This document shows, piece by piece, positions 9,704-18,801 of a DNA stretch of 64,000 nt (position 1 is the stretch's first letter; every line of letters begins with the position of its first letter). The notes under the pieces are model-generated. The model was not told where the DNA came from and did no database searches. It was given only the letters and a program-made list of their open reading frames with translations. The translations under genes were made by a program, and so were the position numbers. This DNA comes from Arachidicoccus sp. BS20 (GTDB lineage: Bacteria > Bacteroidota > Bacteroidia > Chitinophagales > Chitinophagaceae). The stretch is from contig NZ_CP015971.1 of the NCBI RefSeq assembly GCF_001659705.1, positions 2,046,001 through 2,110,000 on the forward strand, written 5' to 3'.

Positions 9704-10516
9704 ATGTACTCAAAGTATCAGCTGACGAAAAAATACCTGCATTATCTTTTATATGCATCCAACGGCAAAGGACACGGAATACACTCTCCGTTTGTATTTG
9801 ACTTTGTTACAAAAGTATTGAACGACAAAAAAAATTATCGTTGCTATAAAGAAATTGAAACACTGCGTTCCTCGTTATTGAAAGATGAAACAGTTTTGAA
9901 AATTGAAGATTTTGGTGCCGGTTCGCGCGTAAATGCTACCAACGAAAGAAAAATTTCAGCCGTCGCAAAATCTGCGCTAAAGCCAAAAAAATTCGGAAGA
10001 TTATTGTACAGGATGGTGCAGCATTACCAGCCAAAAACTATTCTTGAACTGGGAACCTGCTTTGGCATTACAACGTCATACCTATCCAATGGAAATGCAG
10101 GTGCACAGGTGTCCACAATGGAAGGAGCGGCGCAAATTGCAGCTGTCGCAAAGAAAGATTTTGAAAAATTATCGCTGAAAAATATTGAATTGATTGAAGG
10201 GAATTTTGATGAAACTTTACCCGAATTTATTCAACAATTTCAGGCAAAAAATAAAACGATTGACTTTGCCTTTATCGATGGAAACCACCGTTACGAGCCG
10301 ACTGTACGCTATTTTCATTCTTTGCTTGAAATAATAAACGAAAACTCCATTTTAATTTTTGATGATATTCACTGGAGCGAAGAAATGGAGAATGCGTGGA
10401 AAGAAATTATTGCACATGAAGCGATAACCCTAAGCATCGATTTATTTTTTATCGGTATTGTTTTCTTTCGGAAAGAATTTAAAGCGAAGCAGGACTTTGA
10501 GATAAAGTTTTTGTGA
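9704..10516 (+). CDS. Class I SAM-dependent methyltransferase
   Basis: 270 residues from the ATG at 9704; the earlier ATG at 9668 lies within the inverted repeat and is unlikely to be used. The SAM-binding motif ILELGTCFGITTSYL (about 112-126), acidic loop TMEG and FAFIDGNHRYEPTVRYF place it with class I methyltransferases of the O-methyltransferase / MDMC type, with FDDIHWSEEM near the C-terminal part. The substrate is unknown. The N-terminal segment YASNGKGHGIHSPFVF is typical of the Bacteroidota members of this family. Confidence 0.85.
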   Translation: MYSKYQLTKKYLHYLLYASNGKGHGIHSPFVFDFVTKVLNDKKNYRCYKEIETLRSSLLKDETVLKIEDFGAGSRVNATNERKISAVAKSALKPKKFGRLLYRMVQHYQPKTILELGTCFGITTSYLSNGNAGAQVSTMEGAAQIAAVAKKDFEKLSLKNIELIEGNFDETLPEFIQQFQAKNKTIDFAFIDGNHRYEPTVRYFHSLLEIINENSILIFDDIHWSEEMENAWKEIIAHEAITLSIDLFFIGIVFFRKEFKAKQDFEIKFL

Positions 10517-10555
10517 AATCGTTTTGTTTATATCGCTATCAAATTCCATGCAACA

Positions 10556-11149
10556 TCAATTTGCCGAGTCTAAAAAGTAACACATAAAGAAACGTCTAAT
10601 TCGGTTCTTTTTTTGAACTTCGGATTGTTGCGCGCCACATTCATTTTCCGCAACTATACGTATAAGTGCATTAAAAATAACATAGCTGCTCAGTTCAGCA
10701 TCTACAATTTTAAGTCTTTTTTCTTTAACGCCCGTGTTAATAATTCTTTCAAGTATTGTGTAATTTGAACGAAAAAATGTTTTGATAATACTTACGGCTT
10801 CTTTTGGCGATTCGTTGTTAAGTCCATTCAACAAAAAACGAAAAAATTGCCGGTGTTCCGAAATAAGTTCCATACTGAGATTTATAAATATGAACAATTG
10901 CTGATAAATATTGCCGGAAGATTTTACTGCATCTGTAATCTTCAACTCATATTCATCCAGTCTCCGCAAAATGACCGCAAGTAAAAGATTTTCCTTAGAT
11001 TCAAAATAATAGCTAACCATAGCAACACTTAGTCCTGCGCCCGTTGCAATCTGCCTTATAGATGATGATTTATATCCGTGAGATGCAAATATTTCTTCCG
11101 CAGCGTCTAATAAATGTATCCGTCTTTTGCTGTAATTGCCTCCTTCCAT
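10556..11149 (-). CDS. TetR/AcrR family transcriptional regulator
   Basis: 197 residues with an N-terminal TetR helix-turn-helix (about 10-55: AAEEIFASHGYKSSSIRQIA, followed by GLSVAMVSYYFESKENLL) and an all-helical ligand-binding part. It is the last gene of the minus-strand efflux operon, 41 bases behind the PxpA-like gene. An 18-bp palindrome lies 17 bases upstream of its start, suggesting autoregulation. It probably senses a substrate of the RND pump encoded upstream and represses transcription; this is inferred from position. Confidence 0.92.
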   Translation of the reverse strand: MEGGNYSKRRIHLLDAAEEIFASHGYKSSSIRQIATGAGLSVAMVSYYFESKENLLLAVILRRLDEYELKITDAVKSSGNIYQQLFIFINLSMELISEHRQFFRFLLNGLNNESPKEAVSIIKTFFRSNYTILERIINTGVKEKRLKIVDAELSSYVIFNALIRIVAENECGAQQSEVQKKNRIRRFFMCYFLDSAN

Positions 11150-11166
11150 AAATCCCGAAAATTAAA

Positions 11167-11184
11167 TACATGAAATATCATGTA
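11167..11184 (-). promoter_or_regulatory. Candidate TetR operator
   Basis: TACATGAAATATCATGTA: 7-bp arms TACATGA/TCATGTA with a 4-base spacer, between the PxpA-like stop and the TetR start. Its size and symmetry fit a TetR-family dimer site. No copy was seen upstream of the membrane fusion protein gene. Confidence 0.55.
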
Positions 11185-11190
11185 ACAAAG

Positions 11191-11820
11191 TCAATAATAC
11201 CTGTCAATTGCTATGGAATCAATTTTCACATCGGGGTTTTGTAAGGAACAAAAGGTATTGCACCGCTTTCCCCAATCTTTCAATTGCTTAACAAATGCGT
11301 TTTTATCTTTAGCCATGCGGCTTTTCTCACAGCTGAAAATATCTGTATAAACTTCATTGCATACATTCAGGTGTAGTTTTCTCGCCTGCATTGTTAACCA
11401 ACTCTCTGCTATTCCATATACACTTATTTGGTTATCAAAATCTTTAATGGCTTTGGCAATACATAAAGCAACGTAAGAATTTTGCGCCGAAACACGATAC
11501 AAGTGTCCGGATAACTTCGCATGATGAATGGCTGCTCCGTAGGAAGCAAGGTAACTTTGGACAATACTCAATTGCTCATATACCATTTGATAAATATATT
11601 CGCCTTCAAATCTGCATATTTGTCTCTTACCTCCCGTTTCGCACATAATAAGCGCTCCGGGCACTGCATTGCACTGAATAGATGCAGTAACAGCATCACA
11701 TATCATGCGTTCATTTTTTGCATGATTTATACAGCATATATTCACAGAGCTTACATAAGGCACGAAACCGGCGTTGCCTTCAAAACCTTTACCAATATTG
11801 CAATTAACATCAATACACAT
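11191..11820 (-). CDS. Degenerate LamB/YcsF (PxpA-like) protein
   Basis: 209 residues aligning along their whole length with 5-oxoprolinase subunit A (PxpA, about 250 residues). The start CIDVNCNIGKGF matches IDLNADLGEG; VSSVNICCINHAKN matches SSANIACGFHAGD; HHAKLSGHLYR matches RHVKPHGMLYN; VYGIAESWL matches LVGLAGSEL; NEVYTDIF matches EEVFADR. Several residues conserved in true PxpA are changed: the Asp and Glu of DLGE, the Asp of HAGD, the whole GAHPSFPD segment, the His of KPHG and the C-terminal GDG. So it probably lost oxoprolinase activity. No pxpB or pxpC is nearby. It is located between the efflux channel and the TetR gene, 37 and 41 bases from them, so it is likely part of that operon. 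Confidence 0.72.
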   Translation of the reverse strand: MCIDVNCNIGKGFEGNAGFVPYVSSVNICCINHAKNERMICDAVTASIQCNAVPGALIMCETGGKRQICRFEGEYIYQMVYEQLSIVQSYLASYGAAIHHAKLSGHLYRVSAQNSYVALCIAKAIKDFDNQISVYGIAESWLTMQARKLHLNVCNEVYTDIFSCEKSRMAKDKNAFVKQLKDWGKRCNTFCSLQNPDVKIDSIAIDRYY

Positions 11821-11857
11821 TATTATTTTTATTGCATAAACTTTCCTTAGTTCTTTG

Positions 11858-13294
11858 TCATTTCCAGCCGCCGCCTAAAGCCTGGTACAATGTTACATCT
11901 GCATCCAGCCGTTGGCTTTTTACTGCTGCAAGTGTCAAACGAGCCTGCAACAAGTTGCCTTGCGCTGTAAGTACATCTAAATAATTGCTTTGACCATTGG
12001 CAAACAGCAGTCGCGCATTCGCCACTGCGCCCGTTAACAGCGTTACCTGATTTTGCAGATAAGTTTCACGGCTTTTCAGCTTATCGGTTTCGACTAAAGC
12101 GTTGGACACTTCCTGCAAAGCAGTTTGTACCGATTTTTTGAATTGTAGTTCGGCAATGTCTGTTGAAATCTTTGCCTGCCGGTATTGTGTTTTCAATTGC
12201 CTGCCCTGAAATACAGGCGCCGTAATACCGCCCAACGCCGCGCCAAACAAAGAACCGGGAATGTTGAACCAGTTTTTAAAATCAACAGCATCCAGCCCGC
12301 CTTGCGCAGATATATTGAGAGACGGATACATACTTGCGTGCGCCACATTTTCCAAGCCTAAAGCTTGTACAATTCCAAGCTCCGCCTGCTTCACATCGGG
12401 ACGGTTACTCACAATATTTGCGGGATAACCTGTTGACAATGCATCTGCGGGATGCAGCATTTCAAGCGAATTTCCCCTGCTGATTTTTCCGGGATTATCG
12501 CCGGTTAAAACTTTCAACGCATTTTCCTGAACAGCAATCTGCTGTTCAATTTGCGGAAGCGTAGCTTTGGCGGCTTCCCGCGCAGCTTCCTGCTGTTGAA
12601 CAGCAAGCTCATTTACACTGCCCGATTCCTGAAGCACCTTTGTCATTTGTATGGTACTGTCGTATAAACGAATGCTGTTTTCCGTAATACGCTGCTGCTC
12701 GTCCAGCAACAGCAAATTGTAATATCCCTGTGCTATGGAAGCAACCAATTGTGTCTGCACGGCTTTTTTTGCTTCTTCCGTTTGCAGATAAGCGGCTAAT
12801 GCCGCACTTTTCCTGTTTTTTATTTTTCCCCAAATATCTGCTTCCCAGCTGATGCCGAGATATGAAGTATAATCGGTAACGTAACTTTTTCCCAAAAACT
12901 GGCTCGCCAGCGAACCGTTAAGACTGTTGTCGGAAGAGCGCGTAATGCTTGCATTTGCAGCAGTAAAGCTTACGGTCGGTATGTTTCCGAGCTTTGCCTG
13001 TTTGAGAGCTTCCTGTGAATAAGCTATTTGTTTAATTGCTGTTTGCAAATCGTAATTGCGCGCAATGCCGCTATCAATCAGCGTAACCAATTCCTTATTA
13101 TCGAAAAAAGATTTATAAGGAACAGTAGCAATGCCGGAATCATTCATGGCAATATAATCTGTGGATATGCTGTCTGTGCTTCTGTAATTGTCCGGCATAT
13201 CTAACGACGGACGTTCATAATGCCTTGTTGCACAAGAGAAAAACCCTACTATTACAATGAATGCTGCAATATATTGGATGATATGTTTATTCAT
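11858..13294 (-). CDS. Outer-membrane efflux channel lipoprotein (TolC/OprM/NodT family)
   Basis: 478 residues. Start chosen at 13294 because it begins directly with a lipoprotein signal (MNKHIIQYIAAFIVIVGFF, Cys in the lipobox FFSC); an ATG at 13330, two bases behind the pump gene stop, would add twelve residues. Two outer-membrane efflux protein repeats (about 60-255 and 275-470) with long coiled-coil helices, for example AAREAAKATLPQIEQQIAVQENALKVL split over the first repeat, and the ending QRLDADVTLYQALGGGW typical of the OprM/NodT group. Forms the outer-membrane duct of the tripartite pump encoded just upstream. Confidence 0.93.
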   Translation of the reverse strand: MNKHIIQYIAAFIVIVGFFSCATRHYERPSLDMPDNYRSTDSISTDYIAMNDSGIATVPYKSFFDNKELVTLIDSGIARNYDLQTAIKQIAYSQEALKQAKLGNIPTVSFTAANASITRSSDNSLNGSLASQFLGKSYVTDYTSYLGISWEADIWGKIKNRKSAALAAYLQTEEAKKAVQTQLVASIAQGYYNLLLLDEQQRITENSIRLYDSTIQMTKVLQESGSVNELAVQQQEAAREAAKATLPQIEQQIAVQENALKVLTGDNPGKISRGNSLEMLHPADALSTGYPANIVSNRPDVKQAELGIVQALGLENVAHASMYPSLNISAQGGLDAVDFKNWFNIPGSLFGAALGGITAPVFQGRQLKTQYRQAKISTDIAELQFKKSVQTALQEVSNALVETDKLKSRETYLQNQVTLLTGAVANARLLFANGQSNYLDVLTAQGNLLQARLTLAAVKSQRLDADVTLYQALGGGWK

Positions 13295-13332
13295 TCCCGG
13301 TAAAATTTTTATATTAACTGATGAATACATTT

Positions 13333-16300
13333 TTATGAATGAGCCTCGGTAATGTTGAGTTTGTTTATATCAAAATCAATGTCTTTGTTTGTGGGCGGAC
13401 CTGATGCTTTCTCCTGAAAATATTCAAATATCACAAAGAGAACAGGTATCAAAAACACGCCGAAAACAATACCGAAAAGCATTCCGAAAACTGCCGCCCA
13501 ACCGATGGAATGATTACCCAGCGCCGACGGACCAATAGCACGCAACAACGGCAATAACCCTACGATAAAGGCAAAAGATGTCATAATAATCGGGCGCAGC
13601 CTCGCTCTTGCACCCTCTACCGCCGATGCTATAATGCTTTTGCCAGCACGTCGTCTTTGCAAGGCAAATTCTACAATAAGAATGGCATTTTTTGCCAGCA
13701 GCCCAATGAGCATAATCATTGCTACCTGTACATAAATATTATTGTTCAATCCACCCAAATGCACGCCCACAAACACGCCGAGCAAACCCGTAGGAATAGA
13801 CAAAATAACTGCTAACGGAAGAATATAACTTTCGTACTGTGCCGAAAGTAACAAGTAAACGAAAACAATACAGAGCGCGAAAATAATTGCCGAAGAACTT
13901 CCCGCAGATTGCTCTTCGCGACTCATACCTTTAAAGTCTGTTGTGTAACCGTTCGGCAAGTTTTTAGCGGCAACTTCCTGGATGGCTTTTAAGGTCTGCC
14001 CCGTGCTGTAACCTTGTTTTGGAGAAACCGTAAGACTGATAGAGTTGAACATATTAAAGTGGTCAACCGCTTCCGTTCCGTAAACTTTCTTCATGGTAAT
14101 GAGTGTGTTGACAGGAACCATTTCTCCAAGCGAATTTTTTACAAAAATCCCGTTGAGGCTGGCGAGGTCTTTTCTGTCGGCAATTTCGGACTGAATCATC
14201 ACTCTGTAATATTTACCGAAGCGGTTGAAATCAGAAGCCTGCATACTGCCATAATACGTCTGCATTACGGTAATCAGGTCTTTTACATTTACGCCAAGTT
14301 GCTTTGCTTTCTCGTCGTTCACTTCCATTTCGTATTGCGGGAAGTTGGTATTGAAGGTGGTAAATGCAAATTGTATTTCGGGGCGTTGCATCAGTTGCCC
14401 GATAAACTGTTGGGCCACATTGTTGAATTTGCTGAGGCTGCCGCCCGTTCTGTCCTGCAATACCATTTCTATGCCACTCGTTGTACCAAAGCCGGGAACG
14501 GTGGGGAAACTCAACACAAAGAACGATGCTTTGGTAATGCTGCCAAGCATTCCCTGCAATTGTCCGGCAATTTGGTTAACATCCGAAACCTTACCACGCT
14601 CCTTCAAATCTTTCAGTTGAAGCATCAGAATTCCCGAAGACGGCGAGCTTGTATTGTTCAGTAAGTTTATGCCCGATATAGAAAGCACTTTTTTAATATA
14701 AGGTTGACCTTCTATCATTTTTTGTGCTTCATTTATCACTTCAGTCGTTCTGTCGAGCGAAGCGCCCGACGGCAGCGTTACGGTGGCTATAAGAAACCCC
14801 TGGTCTTCATCGGGAATAAATCCTGTGGGTGTGGTTTTTGTCATATAAGCAAATCCCGCAACAATCGCTAACAGCATTATTACCGCAATCCATTTTTTCT
14901 TTAGCAGAAATACTATTGAATACACATAACGATTAGTCAACTTCTGAAAACCGATATTGAACGCATCGAAAAAACGCTTGCCGAATTTCTTTTTCGGAAC
15001 GGCGTGAAATACACCTTTTTCATCGGTATAGTCATGCGGCGGGCGCAGGAACAAAGCGCAAAGCGCGGGACTTAAGGTTAAGGCATTCACAGCCGAAATA
15101 ATGATAGCGATTGCCAATGTAAATGCAAATTGCCGGTAAAACACGCCGGTGGGACCTTTCATAAATCCGACGGGCAAAAACACAGCCGACATTACCAGCG
15201 TGATGGAAACCAATGCACCGGTAATCTCACTCATGGTATGAACAGATGCCGTTTTGGGCGGCAAATGCCGGTGTTCCATTTTCGCATGAATGGCTTCTAC
15301 TACTACTATCGCATCGTCCACCACTATCCCGATAGCCAACACAAGCGCAAACAGCGTCAGCATATTAATAGAAAAACCGAAAAGCTGCATGAAGAAAAAT
15401 GTACCTACAATGGATACCGGAACGGCAATTGCCGGGATAAGCGTTGAACGAAAATCCTGCAAAAACAAAAACACGACTATAAACACCAGCACAAATGCTT
15501 CTATTAAAGTGTGCACCACTTGTTCAATAGATTCATCCAGTGATTTTTTTGAGCTGTATGGAACGGAATACTTGACACCTGCGGGAAACGATTTAGATAA
15601 CCGTTCCATAGTCTTTTCAAGGTTTACTTCGATTTCATTTGCGTTCGACCCGGATGTCTGGTATATCGCAATTGCACAAGTAGGCGCATCGCCGTATTTA
15701 GCGTCGGACGAATAGTTGAACGAGCCGAATTCTATCCTTGCCACATCTTTCAGCTTCAATACCGAACCGTCTTTATTTGCACGGATGATGATGTTTTCAT
15801 AGTCGGAAGGAACAAATAGTTTCCCTTTGTAACGGATAACATATTCCATTGCTTCCGAAGAGTTTTGCCCGAAGCGTCCCGGTGCGGCTTCCAGATTTTG
15901 ATCTTGTATGGCTCCCATTACTTCCTGCGGCGTAAGTTTATAAGCCGCCATTCTTTCGGGATTGAGCCATACGCGCATCGAATAATCCTTCACGCCGAAA
16001 ACCTGCGCCTGCCCTACGCCAGTGACACGCTTCAGTTCCGGCACGATATTGATTTTCGCATAGTTCTGCAAAAAAGTTTCGTCCATTTTCTTATTGTCCG
16101 AATAAATTGTCATCATACGGACAATGCTGTTTTGCTTTTTTACCGTAGTAATACCGTATTGCGTTACTTCCGCCGGTAATTGACTTGTTGCCTGAGAAAC
16201 CCTGTTTTGCACGTTTACGGCTGCCTGGTCAGGGTCAGTTCCCAAAGTAAAATAAACGTCTATAGTAAGTGTGCCATCGTTGCTGGAAGTGGATGTCATA

Positions 16301-16530
16301 TACGTCATGTTTTCCACGCCGTTAATGGCATCTTCCAATGGCGGCGCTACCGTTCGGGCAATAACATCGCCACTCGCGCCGGTGTAAGTCGTGGTAACTT
16401 CCACAGTTGGCGGCGCTATTTCGGGAAATCTGGTAATGGGCAATGTAAATAAACCAACCAATCCCAAAATGACTAATATGATAGAAATAACGGTAGCAAG
16501 TACCGGTCTTGTAATAAATTTTCTCAACAT
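13333..16530 (-). CDS. RND multidrug efflux permease (HAE-1, AcrB/MexB-like)
   Basis: 1065 residues with the full HAE-1 layout: helix 1 (about 10-30), periplasmic porter domain, helices 2-6 around 340-500 with the proton-relay pair in AIGIVVDDAIVVVEAIH, second periplasmic domain, and helices 7-12 near the C-terminus with GLLAKNAILIVEFA. Exports amphipathic drugs, detergents or metabolites from the periplasm or inner membrane using the proton gradient. The stop is two to three bases before the long-form start of the channel gene, so translation of the two is probably coupled. Confidence 0.96.
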   Translation of the reverse strand: MLRKFITRPVLATVISIILVILGLVGLFTLPITRFPEIAPPTVEVTTTYTGASGDVIARTVAPPLEDAINGVENMTYMTSTSSNDGTLTIDVYFTLGTDPDQAAVNVQNRVSQATSQLPAEVTQYGITTVKKQNSIVRMMTIYSDNKKMDETFLQNYAKINIVPELKRVTGVGQAQVFGVKDYSMRVWLNPERMAAYKLTPQEVMGAIQDQNLEAAPGRFGQNSSEAMEYVIRYKGKLFVPSDYENIIIRANKDGSVLKLKDVARIEFGSFNYSSDAKYGDAPTCAIAIYQTSGSNANEIEVNLEKTMERLSKSFPAGVKYSVPYSSKKSLDESIEQVVHTLIEAFVLVFIVVFLFLQDFRSTLIPAIAVPVSIVGTFFFMQLFGFSINMLTLFALVLAIGIVVDDAIVVVEAIHAKMEHRHLPPKTASVHTMSEITGALVSITLVMSAVFLPVGFMKGPTGVFYRQFAFTLAIAIIISAVNALTLSPALCALFLRPPHDYTDEKGVFHAVPKKKFGKRFFDAFNIGFQKLTNRYVYSIVFLLKKKWIAVIMLLAIVAGFAYMTKTTPTGFIPDEDQGFLIATVTLPSGASLDRTTEVINEAQKMIEGQPYIKKVLSISGINLLNNTSSPSSGILMLQLKDLKERGKVSDVNQIAGQLQGMLGSITKASFFVLSFPTVPGFGTTSGIEMVLQDRTGGSLSKFNNVAQQFIGQLMQRPEIQFAFTTFNTNFPQYEMEVNDEKAKQLGVNVKDLITVMQTYYGSMQASDFNRFGKYYRVMIQSEIADRKDLASLNGIFVKNSLGEMVPVNTLITMKKVYGTEAVDHFNMFNSISLTVSPKQGYSTGQTLKAIQEVAAKNLPNGYTTDFKGMSREEQSAGSSSAIIFALCIVFVYLLLSAQYESYILPLAVILSIPTGLLGVFVGVHLGGLNNNIYVQVAMIMLIGLLAKNAILIVEFALQRRRAGKSIIASAVEGARARLRPIIMTSFAFIVGLLPLLRAIGPSALGNHSIGWAAVFGMLFGIVFGVFLIPVLFVIFEYFQEKASGPPTNKDIDFDINKLNITEAHS

Positions 16531-16568
16531 GATAATTAAAATTGCTTGAGCTTGTTATAAAAAGGAGG

Positions 16569-17711
16569 CTATTTGGCTTTGGACACAGACGGGACAATTG
16601 CCGCGCCTTCGCTAAGTCTGTCAAAGCCCGATTCCACAATTTTATCTCCGGATTTTATACCGTCGGAAATAATATAATACACGCCGCTTTTTCCTTTTAC
16701 GGTAAGAATTGCCTGGTGGACTTTATTTTGTTCATCCACACGCCACACAAATACTTTATCCTGTAAATCGGTAGTGGATGCAATGGGCACAAGTACAGCG
16801 TTATTTGTATGTTCGGGAATCAATATGGTACCTGTGTTTCCCGTACGTAACAAGCTGCCGGCGTTGGGAAATATTGCCCGGAATTGTATGGAAGCGGTAT
16901 TGGCGTCAAACTGCCCTTCTACAAGCTGTATGCGTCCGGAATCTCTATATAAATCCCCGTTGGACAATTGCAATAAAACAGCAGGCGTATGTTTGATTTT
17001 TTCGGAGATGGAATTTCCGGCGTATTTGTTCTGAAAGTTAAGGTACCCGTCTTCGCCCATGCTGAAGTAAGCATACACATTGTGTATATCGGAAACCGTA
17101 GTTAATGCGGCTGCGTCCTGCGAACTAACCAGGCTTCCGCGCTTATGCGGAATGCTGCCCACATAACCGCTTACAGGCGATTGTATGCGACAGAAGTTCA
17201 AATTGATTTGTGCAGACTGTACAGCCGCTTTTGCCTGTGCCACATTTGCCTGTGCTGCCTCATAAGCGGCTTGTGCAGTCTTTAAATTGATGGGAGCAAC
17301 TACTTTGTTTTCTACCAATGGCTGTTGTTTATCAACTTCCAGTTTTGCAGATAATAAATTTGCTTCCTCCGATTTTAATGCAGCCTGTGCGTTGGCAAGC
17401 TGTTGCTGATAAGGTCTGTCGTCTATTTCAAAAAGCGTTTGTCCTGCTTTTACAAATGCGCCTTCTTCCGTCAAAATGCGGCTGAGATAGCCCGACACTT
17501 GCGGTCTTATTTCCACATTGGCAATGCCTTGTATGGAGGCTGCATATTGCAGCGTATCATTTGCATCTGCCATTTGTACTGTTGTAACGGGTAAAGATTG
17601 CGCTGCCTGCACTTGTTGATTCGCCTGATTATGATTTCCACACCCTGCAATCAATAGGACAAAAAGGAAAACAGCAGGCATAAAAATAGCTCTCCGGATT
17701 GATGTACTCAT
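16569..17711 (-). CDS. RND periplasmic adaptor (membrane fusion protein) lipoprotein
   Basis: 380 residues with lipoprotein signal (FVLLIAGC), a biotinyl-lipoyl-like domain split around a coiled-coil hairpin (about 65-215; PQVSGYLSRILTEEGAFVKAGQ and RIQSPVSGYVGS) and beta-barrel/membrane-proximal domains to the end. Connects the inner-membrane pump with the TolC-like channel. First gene of the five-gene minus-strand operon; a well-formed promoter lies upstream (17792-17819). The divergent AraC gene 157 bases away is its likely regulator. Confidence 0.94.
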   Translation of the reverse strand: MSTSIRRAIFMPAVFLFVLLIAGCGNHNQANQQVQAAQSLPVTTVQMADANDTLQYAASIQGIANVEIRPQVSGYLSRILTEEGAFVKAGQTLFEIDDRPYQQQLANAQAALKSEEANLLSAKLEVDKQQPLVENKVVAPINLKTAQAAYEAAQANVAQAKAAVQSAQINLNFCRIQSPVSGYVGSIPHKRGSLVSSQDAAALTTVSDIHNVYAYFSMGEDGYLNFQNKYAGNSISEKIKHTPAVLLQLSNGDLYRDSGRIQLVEGQFDANTASIQFRAIFPNAGSLLRTGNTGTILIPEHTNNAVLVPIASTTDLQDKVFVWRVDEQNKVHQAILTVKGKSGVYYIISDGIKSGDKIVESGFDRLSEGAAIVPSVSKAK

Positions 17712-17791
17712 ATACGGTAAAATGATTTATAGATAAATAGTTGCTAAGTAAAAAGCCTGTAATAAAAGTGGTTCAAGCTTTTTATCGAGTG

Positions 17792-17819
17792 CAAAAATAG
17801 CCCGACAAAAAGATATCAA
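17792..17819 (-). promoter_or_regulatory. Bacteroidota-type promoter of the RND operon
   Basis: On the minus strand: TTG (17819-17817), 17 bases, TATTTTTG (17799-17792), matching the -33/-7 consensus TTG...TAnnTTTG. Transcription would start near 17785, about 75 bases before the adaptor gene. Confidence 0.65.
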
Positions 17820-17868
17820 TCCGTAACAATTAAGCAATTGATGTGTACTTTTGGGAAATTTAAAGGCA

Positions 17869-18678
17869 ATGAAAAAGAATGAATACTTAAATGTGGGCAT
17901 ATTCTCGGAAAAGTCGCTCGCACCTTTAGTCGATAATAAAAATTTTGTTTTGCTCTGGCTGGATGAAGGCAGCGCAGAGATTATTTTCAATTTTCAACCG
18001 CTCCGGTTAAAGACAAAGAAATTGTATGTTTTAGGTCCTGAAAGTGTAAGCAGGATAAACAAAAGCAAAGGTATAAAAGGTGGTGTTCTGGTTTTCTCCA
18101 TTGATTTTTTACAGATGGATGGCAAGGATTATACGAGCGACATATTTCGATTGTTTTTCGTACTTATAGAAAATCCTGTAGTCGACATCAGCACAGAGCA
18201 ATTTAAAGAATTTAGAATTATTGCACTTTTACTTTACAAAGAATACACTAAGCCAAATGCCTCCATACAGATTTTGCATTCTTATTTAAAAATACTCATG
18301 CTGACGCTGATGCGCGCACAACATTTGGATGCAAGCATTCCCAAGCTCAACCTCCAGAGAGTACACGACTTTTTTCTTTTGTTGTTCAACCATTCCAAAG
18401 AAGAAAAAAGCGTTACGTTTTATGCACGACAGCTCAACATTTCCGCAAAGCGTTTAAACCAAATATTGCACATATTTACGCACCATAGCGCCTCTTACTT
18501 CATACACGAGCATTTAATAATAGAAGCAAAAAGACAATTAGTTACCGGCAAATATTCAGTCAAAGAAGTTTCGGATTATTTAGGCTTTGAAGACCGCGCA
18601 TATTTCAGTCGATTTTTCAAAAAGAAAACAGGCGTTCCACCGGAACAATTCAGCCTGTTGTATTACAAAAATCAATAA
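17869..18678 (+). CDS. AraC family transcriptional regulator
   Basis: 269 residues from ATG 17869 (a TTG at 17851 would add six). The N-terminal part is a cupin-like sensing domain; two helix-turn-helix motifs occupy about 180-265, with VKEVSDYLGFEDRAYFSRFF and KKTGVPPEQF at the end, the AraC/XylS signature. Divergent from the RND operon and probably its activator. TACTTTTG at 17846-17853, which fits TAnnTTTG, may be its own -7 element. The ligand is unknown. Confidence 0.92.
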   Translation: MKKNEYLNVGIFSEKSLAPLVDNKNFVLLWLDEGSAEIIFNFQPLRLKTKKLYVLGPESVSRINKSKGIKGGVLVFSIDFLQMDGKDYTSDIFRLFFVLIENPVVDISTEQFKEFRIIALLLYKEYTKPNASIQILHSYLKILMLTLMRAQHLDASIPKLNLQRVHDFFLLLFNHSKEEKSVTFYARQLNISAKRLNQILHIFTHHSASYFIHEHLIIEAKRQLVTGKYSVKEVSDYLGFEDRAYFSRFFKKKTGVPPEQFSLLYYKNQ

Positions 18679-18746
18679 ATGGGTTAAAGACTAAAATATT
18701 TTTTCAAACCGAGAAGACAATTAATATTGAAAAACAATCCGCATAA

Positions 18747-18780
18747 AAAACTCCCGCAGTATTGATACTGCGAGAGTTTT
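18747..18780. terminator. Bidirectional terminator between AraC gene and subtilase
   Basis: AAAACTC-C-CGCAGTAT-TG-ATACTGCG-A-GAGTTTT: 15 paired bases with one mismatch and a two-base loop, A/T tracts on both sides. It serves the convergent genes ending at 18678 and 18802. Confidence 0.85.
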
Positions 18781-18801
18781 ATCAACTATTCGTTTGATAA
18801 C

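Noticed and set aside
14014-14664. 216-residue ORF antisense to the RND pump
   Set aside because: Shadow of a strongly coding gene on the opposite strand; sequence shows no family.
17712-17868. GGTAAA near 17716 as a further TACC-N6-GGTA box
   Set aside because: Only one half site fits (ACTC instead of TACC).
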